Below are positions 1 to 13,200 of a stretch of DNA of 64,000 nucleotides, piece after piece; the first letter of the stretch is position 1; every line of letters starts with the position of its first letter. The stretch is from Liolophura sinensis (Eukaryota; Mollusca; Polyplacophora; Chitonida; Chitonidae), in assembly GCF_032854445.1 (NCBI RefSeq), contig NC_088304.1, positions 1,178,001 to 1,242,000 of the forward strand, in the 5' to 3' direction. Both the position numbers and the translations under genes were made by a program. The notes beneath the pieces are model-generated. The model did not search any database, was not told the DNA's origin, and saw only the letters and a list, made by a program, of their open reading frames with translations.

Positions 1-1069
1 AGCGTCTTGTTTTAGCAGTCCTCGTCGTGGATACGTGTAAGCATTTGGGCTAGCTGGCTGTACCGGCCTCAGGCGATTTACCGAACATAGTAGGCCCTTC
101 TGATTGATAACAGACTCTTTCACTCAGATTTTGGGAAGATACTTTCGTAATAAATCAGACATTGCTAAGGAAAATAATACAACGCCAATATTTTCTCCAA
201 GCACTGACTCTGCCGAGGCGATTTTCTTGCTGGCTCACCCTTAAAGCAGCATCCTTTCCAACACATACGCATTGTGACACGAACTGCTCCCTGCACATAA
301 ATGTGTTGTCCAAAATTAATCAGGTTAATACTTAAACTAACAGCTAAATCCAATGCATCGATATCTGTCTATCCGCAATAAGAAACCACAATGAAAATCG
401 AGAGCTAATAGGTTTTTTGACGTGACAGCCAATTTCAGCGCTAGTGATTGGCCAAGTTCATAAGGGCTTCTCCAACATGGCCACTCGGAGTGAATTGTCC
501 GTCAGTGCCGTATCCCCAGTGCTGAACTTCATCTTCTCGGCTTTCAAAACTGTATAGAATTTTTTACATATTTATTTGTGATAACTGCGTCCGATATTAT
601 ATTTTCTATGTATAAATAGTGGCAGACGTTCACTTTAATTTGTCACACCGTAATATTTCAAACGAATCACTACAAGCACTTGTTACATACTTATGGCACT
701 TCTGTCTGCATAGAACATCCGTTAAAGTAGATATCACATATGGTTCATCAGGACTGCGCATGTCTGTTTGATGTGCGATAGTCACTGTACATCGGGGTAG
801 GCTAAGCTCTGTGGAGCTTTGTTTCCACCAGCAAGTTATTATTAGTTATCGATTGTGTATTTGATGAATAAACAAATCAATCTATCAGATAGAATACACA
901 CATTTACATGTTTGTGTTATTGCATTGTAGGGGTTAATGGAGCACTATACAGTGAGTAGTATTGTGTAAAGGAACACCAAGAAAAGTATGGCATAAAATG
1001 ATAAAACAATTTTTTTTTTTTTGAAGAATAATGATCTGAAATATTCGGAAATGACGTCATCGATGAACA
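1..1069. other. Intergenic, no gene seen
   Basis: No exon, RNA gene or repeat array could be supported here. Open frames are short and show no family resemblance. A poly-T run sits near 1010-1022. The stretch around 1040-1062 resembles, in reverse orientation, one end of the dispersed repeat also seen near 33785 and 44262. Confidence 0.5.
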
Positions 1070-1135
1070 CAGTGTGGCCACCTGACTTCGAGGCAGACGC
1101 CCTAGCCATTAGGCCACCGAAGCGTTCGAATCACA
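1070..1135 (-). mobile_element. SINE family B, head fragment
   Basis: Read on the minus strand this is a tRNA-like head with an A-box-like stretch of the form CGGTGGCCTAATGGCTAG. It matches the heads of the copies at 15836-16172 and 20527. Only the 5' end of the element is visible. Confidence 0.55.
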
Positions 1136-1795
1136 TGTGTAGCCCATATAAAATACACTCTTAGGTGTATTTATACCTGATGTGTACATATTTCCTGTAA
1201 ATGCAAATACATAGTTACTCATTTCAATGAACAAATTTTAGAACGTGCATGTGGCGTCTACATAGCCAACTGCAGGGAATCTCAAGTACAGTATAGTAGA
1301 TGTGAAAAAAGGTGCTTTACTGTAGGGTAATAAAATTTGTTACTTTACACTTTTAAATGTGAGGCTGCTCAGGCTAAGAGTTTTCAGTGTCGCTCTCGTC
1401 ACATCAGTGCTTGACCACGCAGTAAGGGTGTTGAGTTCGCATCCTGTCCTCGCTCCAGTGTGACGCAGGAGATTTGCCAGGTATATATCCGGTCTGTCGA
1501 ATTAAGAGCAATTTTTTTTATAAGTTCGTTCACCTTTGCGTTTGGTGAAGACCCTTCATTAAATATATATATATAAATTAATTAATGTGAATTCTACGTC
1601 GCACGCCACGTCTAGCGTCTCCGGATGTGCAGGTGACATTTCTTGCCTGCAGGCTATGGACATACGTATACAGACTTAACTACATGTCGACAGACAAAGC
1701 GTATACATGGCGTTGTAAGGAGTAATCGTCATATAGTACATAACAATTTCTATACATCGGCGCTCAAATGCATTTTTTTTTTTTTAAAAATTAAT

Positions 1796-1974
1796 GATTT
1801 ATTGATTTATTTACTTATTTATTTATTGATTGATTTGATTTGTGTTTTACACTGTTCTCAGGATTATTTCACTAAAACAATGCGGACAGCATTATGATAG
1901 GAGGAAAGCTGACAGAGCCCAAGAGAAGCCCACGACAATTCGCAGGCTGCTGGGAGACCTTCCGACGTACGACC
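1796..1974 (-). mobile_element. SINE family A, 5'-truncated copy
   Basis: Reverse-oriented copy of the tRNA-derived SINE that is complete at 14990-15296. A TTTATT-rich tail at the left is followed by the conserved body (GTGTTTTACACTGTTCTCA, then the ACAGCATTATG and GGAGGAAA segments). The tRNA head is missing. Confidence 0.75.
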
Positions 1975-2056
1975 CTTATATTTAATGAAGACCGTTTTTC
2001 TTTACCCATGTGTCTATGAATGTCGACCGATAAAACATATTAATTAATTTACAGCC

Positions 2057-2209
2057 TTACGAGTATTCAAATGTAGTCCCTCCGGTGCAACTTAGAATGT
2101 CAGTACAATAATGCAGTCTCACTAAGAAAACTACTTAAAGCTAGAATTTTCGCTGACCAAACCGTACTGTTTCAATCAACCTTACGAGTATTCAAATGTA
2201 GTCCCTCCG
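2057..2209. repeat. Direct duplication about 125 bp apart
   Basis: The segment beginning CCTTACGAGTATTCAAATG occurs at about 2056 and again at about 2181, about 30 bp long each time with a single late mismatch. A poly-C tract (about 2217-2236) follows the second copy. Confidence 0.7.
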
Positions 2210-2239
2210 ATGTACCCCTCCCCCCCCCCCCCCTTCCCC

Positions 2240-3700
2240 AACACACACACACAGTCCCATCTATGGGCTTGAGCAGTTCAAGCGTGATATCTCTTAGAAT
2301 CCCGCACGCACCACTCCGGCAGGATGTAGGCTGACTTCAGGCAAAGTCAGTAATAAAAGCCACATACTGATTTTTTGACTCATGAACTTATTAAATTACC
2401 TTACCAATTAAAATCCACTACAGCCAAAGACAGAAAAACAAACAATGATTAATTTACTCTCTTATTTTCTCTATTTCTCTGTTTATGAACTAATTAATTT
2501 ACAGTACAAATTAAAAACCACTATATTTCCAAGCACATAAAACCAAGCAATACCTTTTTTCACTTTCATTTTCTCTCCATCTTAATATCAGTAAACTCAA
2601 TTACCCTAAAACTTAAATATGGTTATTTACTTAAGGCTGATTAAGTTATATTTATGTTTGATATTTGAAGTTTTTTTGTCAGTATAGCATTTTACACGTC
2701 CTATTAACTTCTCTCTAGTCGTGCAGAATGACAGTGCAGAATTAGACTAGTTCGATTTCAAACCTCATTTTACTGACAGACATAGTTGTCTCATGTCTTT
2801 ATGAAGGCTGAATTAAACCGAAATATCGATGGAAATGGCATCCTTATTTGGAGTGGTGTCCGCCGTAATTGTACTTGACAGAGTTCGTGGCGTGTTCGTG
2901 CATTTTGTGCCACACTCCGTAATGGAACGGAGCAATATGTTTGACACCACTGTAATACGATTCCATTACGGCAGACACAATTTGTGTACGAATGACAAAA
3001 TGGCAAAATATACGTATTTCTGTGGAGAATAGCAGAATGCGTCCTTCTCAAGAGTAGGGTTTACGATGGTCGCACGATCTGAGTACGTGCAGAACATGAA
3101 ATAGTTACGCCATCCCATGAGTTTAATACAATACTCACCTGTAGAACGTCAGATATTCGGGACAGCCCCAGCGTGATCATGTGGAAGCGTACAGGTGACG
3201 TAAGACCATCACGAGAATGAATCAGAAACGCTAGATCTCTTCTGTTTCCGATATTGTCACAGTGACATAGTAGCAAACTCACAGAAATCGTGTTAATATC
3301 GTAGTAAGTTTGTAAAGACATCCTACGCAACGCGAACGAAACTAATTTCATCATACCGACATGGAAATTACACTAACATCGTAGTTATCGCGTGTGATCT
3401 TCGCTGTAAGCTCGTGATGTGATCGCATGATATCGTACCAATTTTCTACCCGATTTAAAGCGACGGCAAAAAGCGAAGCCACGGTGACACGAAGCGATGG
3501 CACCATTTTACCAAGAGACAACATGACGACAACAAAGGGATGTTATGAAGGTGCGAAGCGATGGTCCTTTTTTGATTATCAGCAACTTACAAACTAACAT
3601 GGTAAACGATTTGGAATGATTTCATTCATATGCTTAGAACATTCCTTGCGCCTTTCCAACATCATTGAAAGCTACTGATTGCTTCTCTTTGCACGAGTAC
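2240..3700. other. Intergenic, no gene seen
   Basis: AT-rich sequence. Two overlapping short open frames near 2791-3051 on opposite strands have no recognisable features. I see no splice-consistent coding segment or array here. Confidence 0.45.
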
Positions 3701-3905
3701 TCTCACCAATGCGGTCGCTGTGAGCTCATGCTGGCTTCCTCTCCGGCCGTACGTGGGAAGACCTTCCAGCAACCTGCGGATGGTCGTGAGTTTCCCCCGG
3801 GCTCTGCCCGGTTTCCTCCCACCATAATGCTGACCGCCGTCGTATAAGTGAAATATTCTTCAGTACAGCGTAAAACACCAATCAAATAAAATAAATAAAT
3901 AAATA
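3701..3905 (+). mobile_element. SINE family A, near-complete body
   Basis: Plus-oriented copy running from the region after the tRNA head (CTCACCAATGCGGTCGCTG) through the body (CTTCCTCTCCGGCCGTA, CACCATAATGCTGACCGCC) to the tail (GTAAAACACCAATCAAATAA and AAAT repeats). Open frames across it are artefacts of the element. Confidence 0.85.
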
Positions 3906-4254
3906 TCTGCCCTGCAACAAGAATGTACCTGAAAGGATGGGACGTTATTAATGGCAAGCACAGCGCTAGCACTGCAACTATATCTATAGTGAAAAAAACA
4001 TCTGAAAGTATTGTTAAATATGATTCGTAACTTGTGGAACATAGATTCACAGTACACGGACCATAAGTGACAACAGTAGACATTACAGCAGTACGCCTTA
4101 AAAAGAAACTTTTTGACAGAGGTGGAACACATACATGTAGTTGGTCTCTTGGGTTGTCTGTTCTGTCGTAAACTGTTACCGCATGTGCAATACATGGTTA
4201 TTGGCTTACAAACTATGAGAGACAGAAACTGTTTGCCATCGGATAATCACTTTT

Positions 4255-4735
4255 CAGACAGTTAACCACCGGATATTCACGTTTCAGACGGTTAACCACT
4301 GGATATTCACCTTTCAGGCGGTTAACCATCAGATATTCATGTTACAGACTGTTAACCATCGGATATTCACGTTTCAGACTGTTAACCACAGGGTATTTAC
4401 GTGCAAGATTGCTAACCACTGAATATTCCCGTGTAAGACTGTTAACCACCGGGTATTTACGTTTCAAACAGCTAACCACTGGATATTCACGTTTCAGACT
4501 GTTAACCATCAGATATTCACATTTCAGACAGCTAACCACTGGATATTCACGTTTCAGAAAGCTAAACACCGGATATTCACGTGTAAGACAGCTAACCACT
4601 GGGTATTCACGTTTCAGACTGTCAATCATCAGATATTCACGTTTCAGACTGTTAACCACTGGATATTCACATTTCAGACAGTTAATCACTCTATATTCAC
4701 GTGTAAGACTGTTTATCACAGACATTCGCGTTCCA
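4255..4735. repeat. 30-bp minisatellite, about 16 copies
   Basis: Tandem units of the form TTAACCACTGGATATTCACG followed by TTTCAGACTG, total 30 bp. Because 30 is divisible by three, frames on both strands stay open and give 10-residue peptide repeats. Variation is scattered and I see no sign of coding selection. Confidence 0.9.
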
Positions 4736-4791
4736 AAGTGGACATACCAACAGATCTCGATCGAGTTGGTGCAAACAACACCTGTCACCTG

Positions 4792-5088
4792 TCGGTAGAG
4801 CCTCCGCTTCCTGAATCGGGAGGAAGTCGTAACTTCTTCTTTTAGCGTTCAGCATGAAGGGCATAGTGCAACGACTGGTTGACCCGTATCAGTATAATGG
4901 CTCGAGCGGGGCGGATTACTTGGCTTCGGTAAGTCGTCTCAGTGAGGCAGCAATAGATAAAAGAGCGTTGGAAAATTCGTCCTGCAACAAGGAGGCACAT
5001 TACATGCACTCTAAGGATTCCTTCGTCGTCATATGACTGAAAAATCGTGCGGTGTTAAACCCCAAGCACTCACTCACTCACTCACTCT
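4792..5088 (+). mobile_element. SINE family B, full-length-like copy
   Basis: tRNA-like head with GTCGGTAGAGCC, a body containing GACCCGTATCAGTATAATGG and CAACAAGGAGGCACATTACA, then the conserved 3' end GTTAAACCCCAAGCACTCAC with an (ACTC)n tail ending near 5088. The same element recurs at 10835 and 44464. Confidence 0.85.
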
Positions 5089-5307
5089 ATCTTTTCCTGA
5101 AACCCAAAAGACTTATGTAGCCTTCACGCTGTAAATGGCCGATGCGCCGTCGTGTACTTACACTGTGTGTCTAACAAGGCAGGTTAACATAATGTTTCGC
5201 CACAGAAATATTCCATATTCTTTTTTTGTACCATCAAAACCGCGACTAAAGCTTCCCTTTCCACCTTCCTCTCAATGCTTTATTATTTGTTCTCATCCTT
5301 TTGCGTC

Positions 5308-5592
5308 GTACTTAACAAATTTTCAGTCATACGACGACAAGGAAACATTAAGTGTGTGTACGTATAATGTATCTTCTTGTGACAGGTGGAGTCCATGCTT
5401 TCAACGAGCTGCCGTCACTGAAGTATCATGCCGATGACACCAGACGTGACACCCAAGCCAGTCACGTTATACTAACACCGTGCCAACCAGTCCTGTTTCC
5501 GCGCTCTCGGTGCTCTCTAGTCTCTCAGTGCTGAGCGCCAAGAGAAGCAGCAATTACCATTTATGAAGTCTTGGAAGCCGACGCCCCAACCC
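5308..5592 (-). mobile_element. SINE family B variant, reversed
   Basis: Reverse-oriented copy. The left edge is CGTACTTAACAAATTTTCAG, the complement of the element's 3' region. It continues through CATACGACGACAAGG and the CAACCAGTCCTGTTTCC segment. It is similar to 15836-16172. Confidence 0.75.
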
Positions 5593-6145
5593 GAATTGCT
5601 TGTTATTTTCGCCATTATCATATATACTGGCCTATAGGAGCCTTTATATACGAGGGAGGCTCTCCACTATAGAATTTATTTAAAAAATATATATGTCATT
5701 CAAGAACGTGTAGATCAAATCCAAACAAAACGACTGGAAACCTGCACGAGGCATGAAGAGCCTTGGCTGAGCTTTGCGGATTTCAACTTGGTCGACCCTA
5801 CCCATCTTTACCAGTCTCCTGTTTCGTTATAAGCAGACACTGCCTGTAGTTTCCCTGCTTCTATTCTACATGAATGGTTTTCATCTTCTGCCTTAGTCTG
5901 AGTACAGAGCAGTTTTCGACCTGACAACGTCTGTGACAATCGTTCAGCAATATAACGAAAAAAAATTCGCCATCTTGTTCATCAAGTTTTGATGGTAGCA
6001 AATACATGGCACATTTAATGGCACATTGAGCCAGAATTACCTGATGTACACACATCGAAAATTGCACTGGCGAGTCCCAAACCACGCCCATACACGTTTG
6101 GGCAACATTGGATTGGCAGCCTCCATACACCTGATGCATCTGACG
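5593..6145. other. No gene seen
   Basis: A 153-codon open frame on the minus strand (5861-6322) overlaps SINE-derived sequence and low-complexity Lys/Arg-rich codons. It shows no domain, signal peptide or exon structure. I treat the stretch as non-coding. Confidence 0.45.
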
Positions 6146-6193
6146 TTCGACTATAACGCCAACGACGTTAAACCCCAAGCACTCACTCACTCT
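6146..6193 (+). mobile_element. SINE family B, 3' end fragment
   Basis: Only the terminal AACGACGTTAAACCCCAAGC and a short (ACTC)n tail remain. Confidence 0.7.
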
Positions 6194-7178
6194 ATAACGC
6201 CAGTCGTTATAAACAAAGATTCCAGTCCCTCTGCTTTCGCCTCGCCCTTTCATAATCTTACTTTGTATTTTTTTTAAACGCACTTTCGCCTTTCCCTTTC
6301 GTCGTTTCGTCCTTTGTCGCATTTTTATTGTCTAAATAATCTGTAGAAAGCGCATGATATGGCCGCTAACCTAAACATATTAATCCTTTAATTTTAACAC
6401 GTAATCTCTTATCTGAGTGAGGCTAGAAAGCTGTCTGCTATCGCAGCAGATTGTGATGTTGAATACAACAAACATATTCTATTAATTAATTCAACATAAC
6501 GATTCTATTAGAAACAGAATATTATGTTGAATATGACAGACTATTGTGTTTAAATAACAGAATACATTCCAACATCACTTAGACAACAGACCATCTGCTA
6601 AAACCGGCTTCCATATTTATGTCTTCCACTAAATATAGCATCAGTAGCGTCATCGTACATGTAGATCGTATATATCCAATGTACACCGGGGACAGTATAC
6701 AACACAGGGCTTGAGCCGTGCTTGTCCTTACTCTTGCATCGTACACTTGTAGACATACGAGTTTTGTTGGACACAAAGCAGTGGGGGTTAACCCCTGACA
6801 TATGCATATACCAGTGTATACGTATAGACCTACCGTCCTAGATCGAGAGCCACGCTGTAGGTAGGTAGGCCGATAAATAGGCCGGCGCGGACTGAATTGT
6901 TAATTTCTTGACACAGACAGATTCAAACATACTGATTAAAATGACAAATTCGTAAAGAGCACTGGTATACGTACTCTACATATATACACACACATACATA
7001 TTGTACATACAGGTTAATCAGCAGCCACATCTTCGGGGCCTCATCTGTGACAAAGAGGAGTTATCTCCTCATGAGCTGTATCGCTGAACGTGCTCCAATA
7101 AGATCAGGACTGCCAACCGAAACAGGAAAGTTTACCTGAGGGGAACAGAATTCTCGTCCCTGCGGTGAACTAAGCTAC
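6194..7178. other. Upstream flank of the GGT gene
   Basis: No gene supported. AT-rich sequence around 6430-6580 contains repeated AACAGAATA-like words resembling those near 51530-51610, possibly old copies of one element. The part next to 7179 is the likely proximal promoter. Confidence 0.4.
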
Positions 7179-7190
7179 TTATATATTTAG
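7179..7190 (+). promoter_or_regulatory. Candidate TATA box of the GGT gene
   Basis: TTATATATTTAG lies about 65-75 bp before the proposed GGT start codon. That would place transcription initiation near 7205-7215 and leave a short 5' leader. This is inferred from position and sequence only. Confidence 0.4.
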
Positions 7191-7252
7191 CTGGACTTTG
7201 ATGCGGACAAGCCGTTTACGGTTAGTACACAGAGATTACCTGGACTGTCGAC

Positions 7253-7266
7253 ATGGGAAAAGGCGG
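7253..7266 (+). CDS. GGT1-like: GGT exon 1 (14-nt coding part, MGKG)
   Basis: ATGGGAAAAGGCGG is followed directly by a strong donor GTAAGT at 7267. The two leftover bases GG join the first base A of exon 2 to give Gly, then the exon 2 frame [11 protein letters not shown] short N-terminus of 5-8 residues before the membrane anchor fits a type II GGT. The link is inferred from phase; there is no transcript evidence. Confidence 0.7.
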
Positions 7267-10200
7267 GTAAGTCTTAATCTGGTTACCGTATTTGTAAACT
7301 TTCTTGTATAGGATGCGCTTTTATATGATTACGTTAAGTTGTGGGTAGGATTGTATCTGAAGCCCACTTGCGGCAGTGTACTAGACATGTATAACTGCCT
7401 GACCACAGTTCTCTTAAATCGTCCCAAATAGAACACAGTCAGTGAAATTAGAAATGCTCCAGTTCATGTATAGTCAGATATACACATTAGCTAAGCTGAC
7501 CACGCTTGAATAAGAGATCAGAAATATTCTTGAGTACACCAATCAAATAAATAAATAGATAAATGTGTGGAGATTACTCATATGTTTGCCACAAGTCACA
7601 AATGACAATGTCTTGTGATACTGATGTGATGTGCGATGTATACGTATTCATTTTTTATGTAACCCACATTAAAACAGTTCATGGGTTTTTGATTATTGAT
7701 GTGACTGGTGAGGGATATATAAACTCGTCCTTTGATACTGGGGTCTTTAATTAGGGATATAGAAAAATAACGATAATAATAATACAATTAAGCGAGGGAG
7801 GTACATTGGCAGACACCAATGAAGACTAATTCAGCCTAAGTATCTCATATTAGCACACCATGTTTAATGTGAGATATGGCATTAATTTATCGTGACCCGA
7901 AAAAGTTTATCCTGTTATAGTGATGGGCTAATTGTCATTAAGATATACACACAAAAACACTTATGTTGTACGGACACAAAAATACTTGTGTTGTATGAAC
8001 ACAAAAACACTTGTGTTGTATGGGCACAAAAACACTTGTGTTGTACGAACACAAAAACACTTGTGTTTTATGGACACAAAAGCACTTGTGTTGTACGGAC
8101 ACAAAAACACTTGTGTTGTACGAACACAAAAACACTTGTGTTTTATGGACACAAAAGCACTTGTGTTGTATGGGCACAAAAACACTTGTGTAGTATGGAC
8201 ACAGAAACACTTGTGTTGTATGGACACAAAGATTCCAACAGAAGTCATACTTAAACAACTCTGTATCTTGTATTGAATTAATACTTATGATGAAAAGAAC
8301 TGAACACCGGTGTGTTCTACACAATACTACGCAAGTTTTTGTTGCCCCAACACAAGTTAGGTGGATATGCATAAATTACCTCATTTTGGTTCAACACAAG
8401 TTTGTGTTTTATTGTTTTGTAACACAAATATGTGTACTTCATATTTATTTAACACGTTTGTATGGGGGTAACACATTTCTGTGTTGAATGAAAACTACAT
8501 AAGTTGTTTTGTTATATTTCAGTACAGATGTTTTTGTTTTAATGTGGGGAATGCGTATCTTACTGTATATAGCGTGAGGAAATCGTTATACGCTTGACGG
8601 GTGTACTGCTGCTGACCAATGAAATTGCAGAGCCGTATTCGTAAAATTGCGTAAAATTACGTATGCAAATTAGACAATTTCGACTTCACAATTTTTTTTT
8701 TACAGTCATACTGTCATTAGCTGTGAAATACAAATTCTAAACGAGGATATTCTCAGCGGTCACAGCACCATAGTGTACAATGAGTCGCCCTTTAGTGTAC
8801 AATGGGCCGCACTATAGTGTATAATGAGTCACTAATGGGAACACTATGTACTACTATAATACGCAAGTCACTGTGAGCGTGCATTTTTCAACAGTCGTTT
8901 TTAGAGAGTAAACCTGAAGGATATTCGCTGCGCATGCCATTGTGCGAACCACAAAAGTAGATCCACGTAGCACGTATCCAATGTTACACCTGTGTAAGAA
9001 TAACAAGGTGTAGGTATATAGGTACTTCCTTTACCAAACTACAGTTGTCTCATTTCAAGAGACAGCAAATAGACTGATCACCCCGAGTTGCGGGTCGGGG
9101 AAAAATTTGTGGTATGCATTTACCCATTCATACCACAGGGTGTGTCTATTTGTCACTCATTGCAAGTTAATGAATATATATCCCACATTAAGCCCATCAG
9201 TGTGCCCATTTGTCACTCATTGCAAGTTAATGAATATATATCCCACATTAAACCCATCAGTGTGCCCATTTGTCACTCATTGCAAGTTAATGAATATATA
9301 TCCCACATTAAACCCATCAGTGTGCCCATTTGCGACTCATAGGTAAAGGGTGTATGCTGGCGTTACAGAATGGGTGTGCATTTTTGCAACAGTACTACAC
9401 GTGTACCACTCACACACATCGATATTTAGAGAATATCTTGGCAAGTCTCGCCACTTAGGGAATTTTTCAGCACACTTTCAGCGTACATTAATTCTTTGTC
9501 CCAAGGCAAACCAAAGTATTCAGCGAAATGGCTTATTTCATAGTAAATCATATGGAAAATAATGGTATTAATAAATCGCTGCTGATTCAGCGTTTGTTAA
9601 TTACATCTATATGTTTACTTCAATTTTAAAGTTAAGGGTTTAAGTTTTTGTTTTGGACGCCTTGTGTAAATGAGCTCCTCCCAAGGAGCCTTCAAGTCCA
9701 CGAGCCACTTTAGCATTCAAGGGTCGAAGGGCACTGCCTTCATGCCTTACTGGATTATGACAGCTTTGGGCAAGCCGTATAACAAACCCGGCTAGTGGGC
9801 GGAGTTCATTTAAACAACGTATCAAACACAACATTCAACTATTAAAGGATCTGTGCCAAGAAGATGCATTTTCCAGGCTATAAAAGAAAGCAATGTTTTA
9901 ATTTTAAAAGAAAATCTTTTATGGCCCCCATACAGTGAAGACTGACAGCCGCACAGCGATGTGTGCTTACTAGGAAGGCAGGCAAACAGGGCATGTGTAT
10001 GTTTGTGATTTTAGAGTGCAGGCTATCGCTGCGTGAATGTATAAATGGAGATAAAGATAAGCCTGACATTAAATATATCACAGCTGTCGTAGATGGTTAC
10101 AGGTTTGTTTGTCTTGTCTGTTAGGTAACCGACCGACCCATGTACTGTGTAAAACGTGCTCTTACAGGCAGGAAGTCCATCCACACCAGTATGCACCTAA

Positions 10201-13200
10201 AGTTTAAAGCGAATGAAGTATTGTTTATTTTTTTAAAGAGAATTACTTAATATTCCGGATAAGTAATTTTCTAAACTACGAACAAGTAGTTCGCCAATAA
10301 CTGATTGATTTATTTATTTGATTTGTGTTTTACGCCGTACTCAAGAATATTTTACTTGTACAACGGCGGACAGCGATATGGTGGGAGGAAACTGGGCAGA
10401 TCCCGTTGGAAAGGCCAATACCATCCGAAGGTTGCTACGAAACCTTCCCACCTATGGCTGGAGAGAAAGCCAGCATGAGGTGGACTTGAACTCACAGTGA
10501 TTGTTTGGTGAGAGGCTCCTGGGTCATTACGCTGCGCTAGCGTGCTAATCAACTGAGCCACGAAGTCCCCGCCGATAATTGGGCATAGCCGTATAATACT
10601 GCACTATACGTCTCAAATTATCGATGGTATACCTGAAAGACTATTTGGTATATAGACGTGCTGTACTATTGCAGCCTGAACACTTATACAGCCGAAGGTT
10701 TCACCGTACAAACGCCTTGTCACATGCTGGCATGCAGTAGGCCTGGCAGTTTGCGTTGACAGCTGAGTGAATGTTTACTTTAACTAAGCACGTATAGGTC
10801 TATGTTTACTGAACGACCCATTTTAAAACCGCTTGTTAGCTTGAGACGCGCCTTAGTTGTAAGGTGGGCGAACCCAGGGTCAATCCTGAATCGGATCTCA
10901 CCTAGGGACTTAAACGAAGAAATTGTAACTTCCTGGCTTGGCGTTCAGCATGAAGGGGATAGTTCAACGACTGGTTGACCCGTATCAGTATAATGGCTCG
11001 GACGCGGCGCCTTGAAGCAGCACTAAATAAAAGAGCGGTGGAAATCCGTCCTGCAACAAGGAGGCACATTACATGCACTCTAAGGACTCCTTCGTCGCAA
11101 ATGACTGAAGAATGGTTAAGTACGACGTTAAACCCCAAGCACTCACTCACTCACTCGAAGAGAAGCCTAACTTTATCAGTGAAAAACTTGACAATTGTCT
11201 ATGGTGAACGTGACCCAGTATGAGATCTCTGTTTTTGAACTGTGTACTATACCTTAGGCAATTTATAGAAAAAAAATAAAAAAGAAAGGAAGTTAAAAAA
11301 CATTAAAGTATGACTAAAGGGAATTGTTTACTTGATTTATAGTTCATGCAGCGGCTTTATTTAATAGACGGGTAGCTATAGTCGGGAAATTTAAAGTCGC
11401 TGAAACACGATGTGGCCTACATAGATTTCACATTTCATAAACCTCAAGGTTTCCTAGCAATTCTACGTTTAGATCAAGCACGGTAACGATATCTATCAAA
11501 TGCACGATAGTTTATTATACCAAATGTGCCTTTTTTAATCATACGAGAATTTGCTAATAAATATGATGAGAAGATATTACGCTGTTCGAAGAACTCGAAT
11601 ACAACTGGGCATAGAAATGCTAGTAATACCCGAAAAAAAGTTTGGTCAGGAATATTTGGTGAAAAGCTGCGAGCATAAAAAGTTAGTCACCGTGCACCAA
11701 GCACACCTTTCACCACAACTGTTTTGATCAATAGTATTTGTCGACTAAAAAAATGTGAATATACGCTCATTTCTGCGACTAAAGTTGTCTTGATCAAAAT
11801 TGTCACTAAAAATAAAGAGTGAACGACATTGGTTTGGTCGAAAGTTGGGTAGGTTTTATGACAAAGATTTTCTTGTTTAGCGCTGCTTTTATAATCTTAA
11901 TGTGATGACCAAGATTCCTATATCCGCTAGAAAAAATCCAGGATTATCTTGGTATATTAGGAGATAGATGTTCATGGCGAATAGATGACATTAATTTTGC
12001 CACGTGTATGTACACCCATGCTCAACGTAGCGAACACAAATACCACGTCCATTGACCCTAATGCGAGTTTTTATATATTTGCCCTTTTACTGATAAAGTG
12101 GGCTAATTGATGCTTGTGTTGATATCTACTCAACCCTTTAGCTGTTGTATGAAGTACCATCCTTATTGAAAAGCTGGCTTGCAATTCACCGAGGCACTTC
12201 GAACGGCAAACATGTCTTTGTTTACCTAGAGATTACTTGACAAAACGCAGTCGTAATAAATATCATCTATCCAGAGAATGGCTTTAAAACTGTGCACGAG
12301 TTCATGAGAGGAATGGGTGGTTTAAGAAAAAACATTGGTTCACCATGACGAGAAACAGGGCTTGGGGAAACGTGGACCAGGGGACACCGCGTTTTTGATA
12401 TAGACAAAACAGTGTTAAAAATCTGTCCTGTCAAAGTACGAGGAAGCTGAGTTACCTCAGTTGAATTTTGAGCGTGGCATTCTCGACCAACCTTATTCAT
12501 AACCTTGTCAAACCCCCATAGTTAGCGGTATTTCCGCGGAGCACACTTAATAATCAGCTGAAAGACACAATATCTAACGACATGGAGGCGACATTGAAGT
12601 CACAGTGTAATCAGAGTGTGCTAGCATTGTCACCTTAGTGAGATTACACTGTGCTTACAATATCGTGACAGGGTTATAACAGCGTGCAAAATGATAAAAC
12701 CGTCGTGACAGTGTGAAAGAGTGTGCTAGGATTGTCACCTTAGTGAGATTACACTGTGCTTGCAATATCGTGACAAGGGATGACAGTGTGCAAAATGATA
12801 ACACCTTCGTGACAGTGTGAAAGAATGAGATAGCATTGCTACGCTTGTGACATTACACTGTGCTCAAAATATCGTGACAAGGTGATAACAGTGTGCAAAA
12901 TGATAACACCGTCGTGGACAGTGTGGAAGATTGTGTTAACATTTTCATGTTGGCGTTAAGCTGATTTCTCGTTTCAAGTGTGTTCATGGGTAACATCATT
13001 TCCGAATATTCCCGAGCATTGACGGAGAATATCCAGAAAATAAAAAGGGTTATAATCGAAGAAATATGAAATATAGTCTCAAAACTAAACCATTTTTTCT
13101 CATTGTTTTGGGCATCTCTGAATCCACTCTTCGTTTTATAATACCTTTTCATACATCTGTTAATTGTTTGTTCTCTCCTGCAGATATACCAGGATACGAC

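Noticed and set aside
4342-4798. 148- and 129-codon open frames on opposite strands
   Set aside because: Both are translations of the 30-bp minisatellite.
5861-6322. 153-codon open frame on the minus strand
   Set aside because: Overlaps SINE-derived sequence and low-complexity basic codons; no exon signals or family resemblance.
7892-8372. Repetitive open frames with HKNTCVV-like or QHKCFCV-like peptides
   Set aside because: By-products of the 25-bp array; all frames open on both strands because the unit lacks stops.
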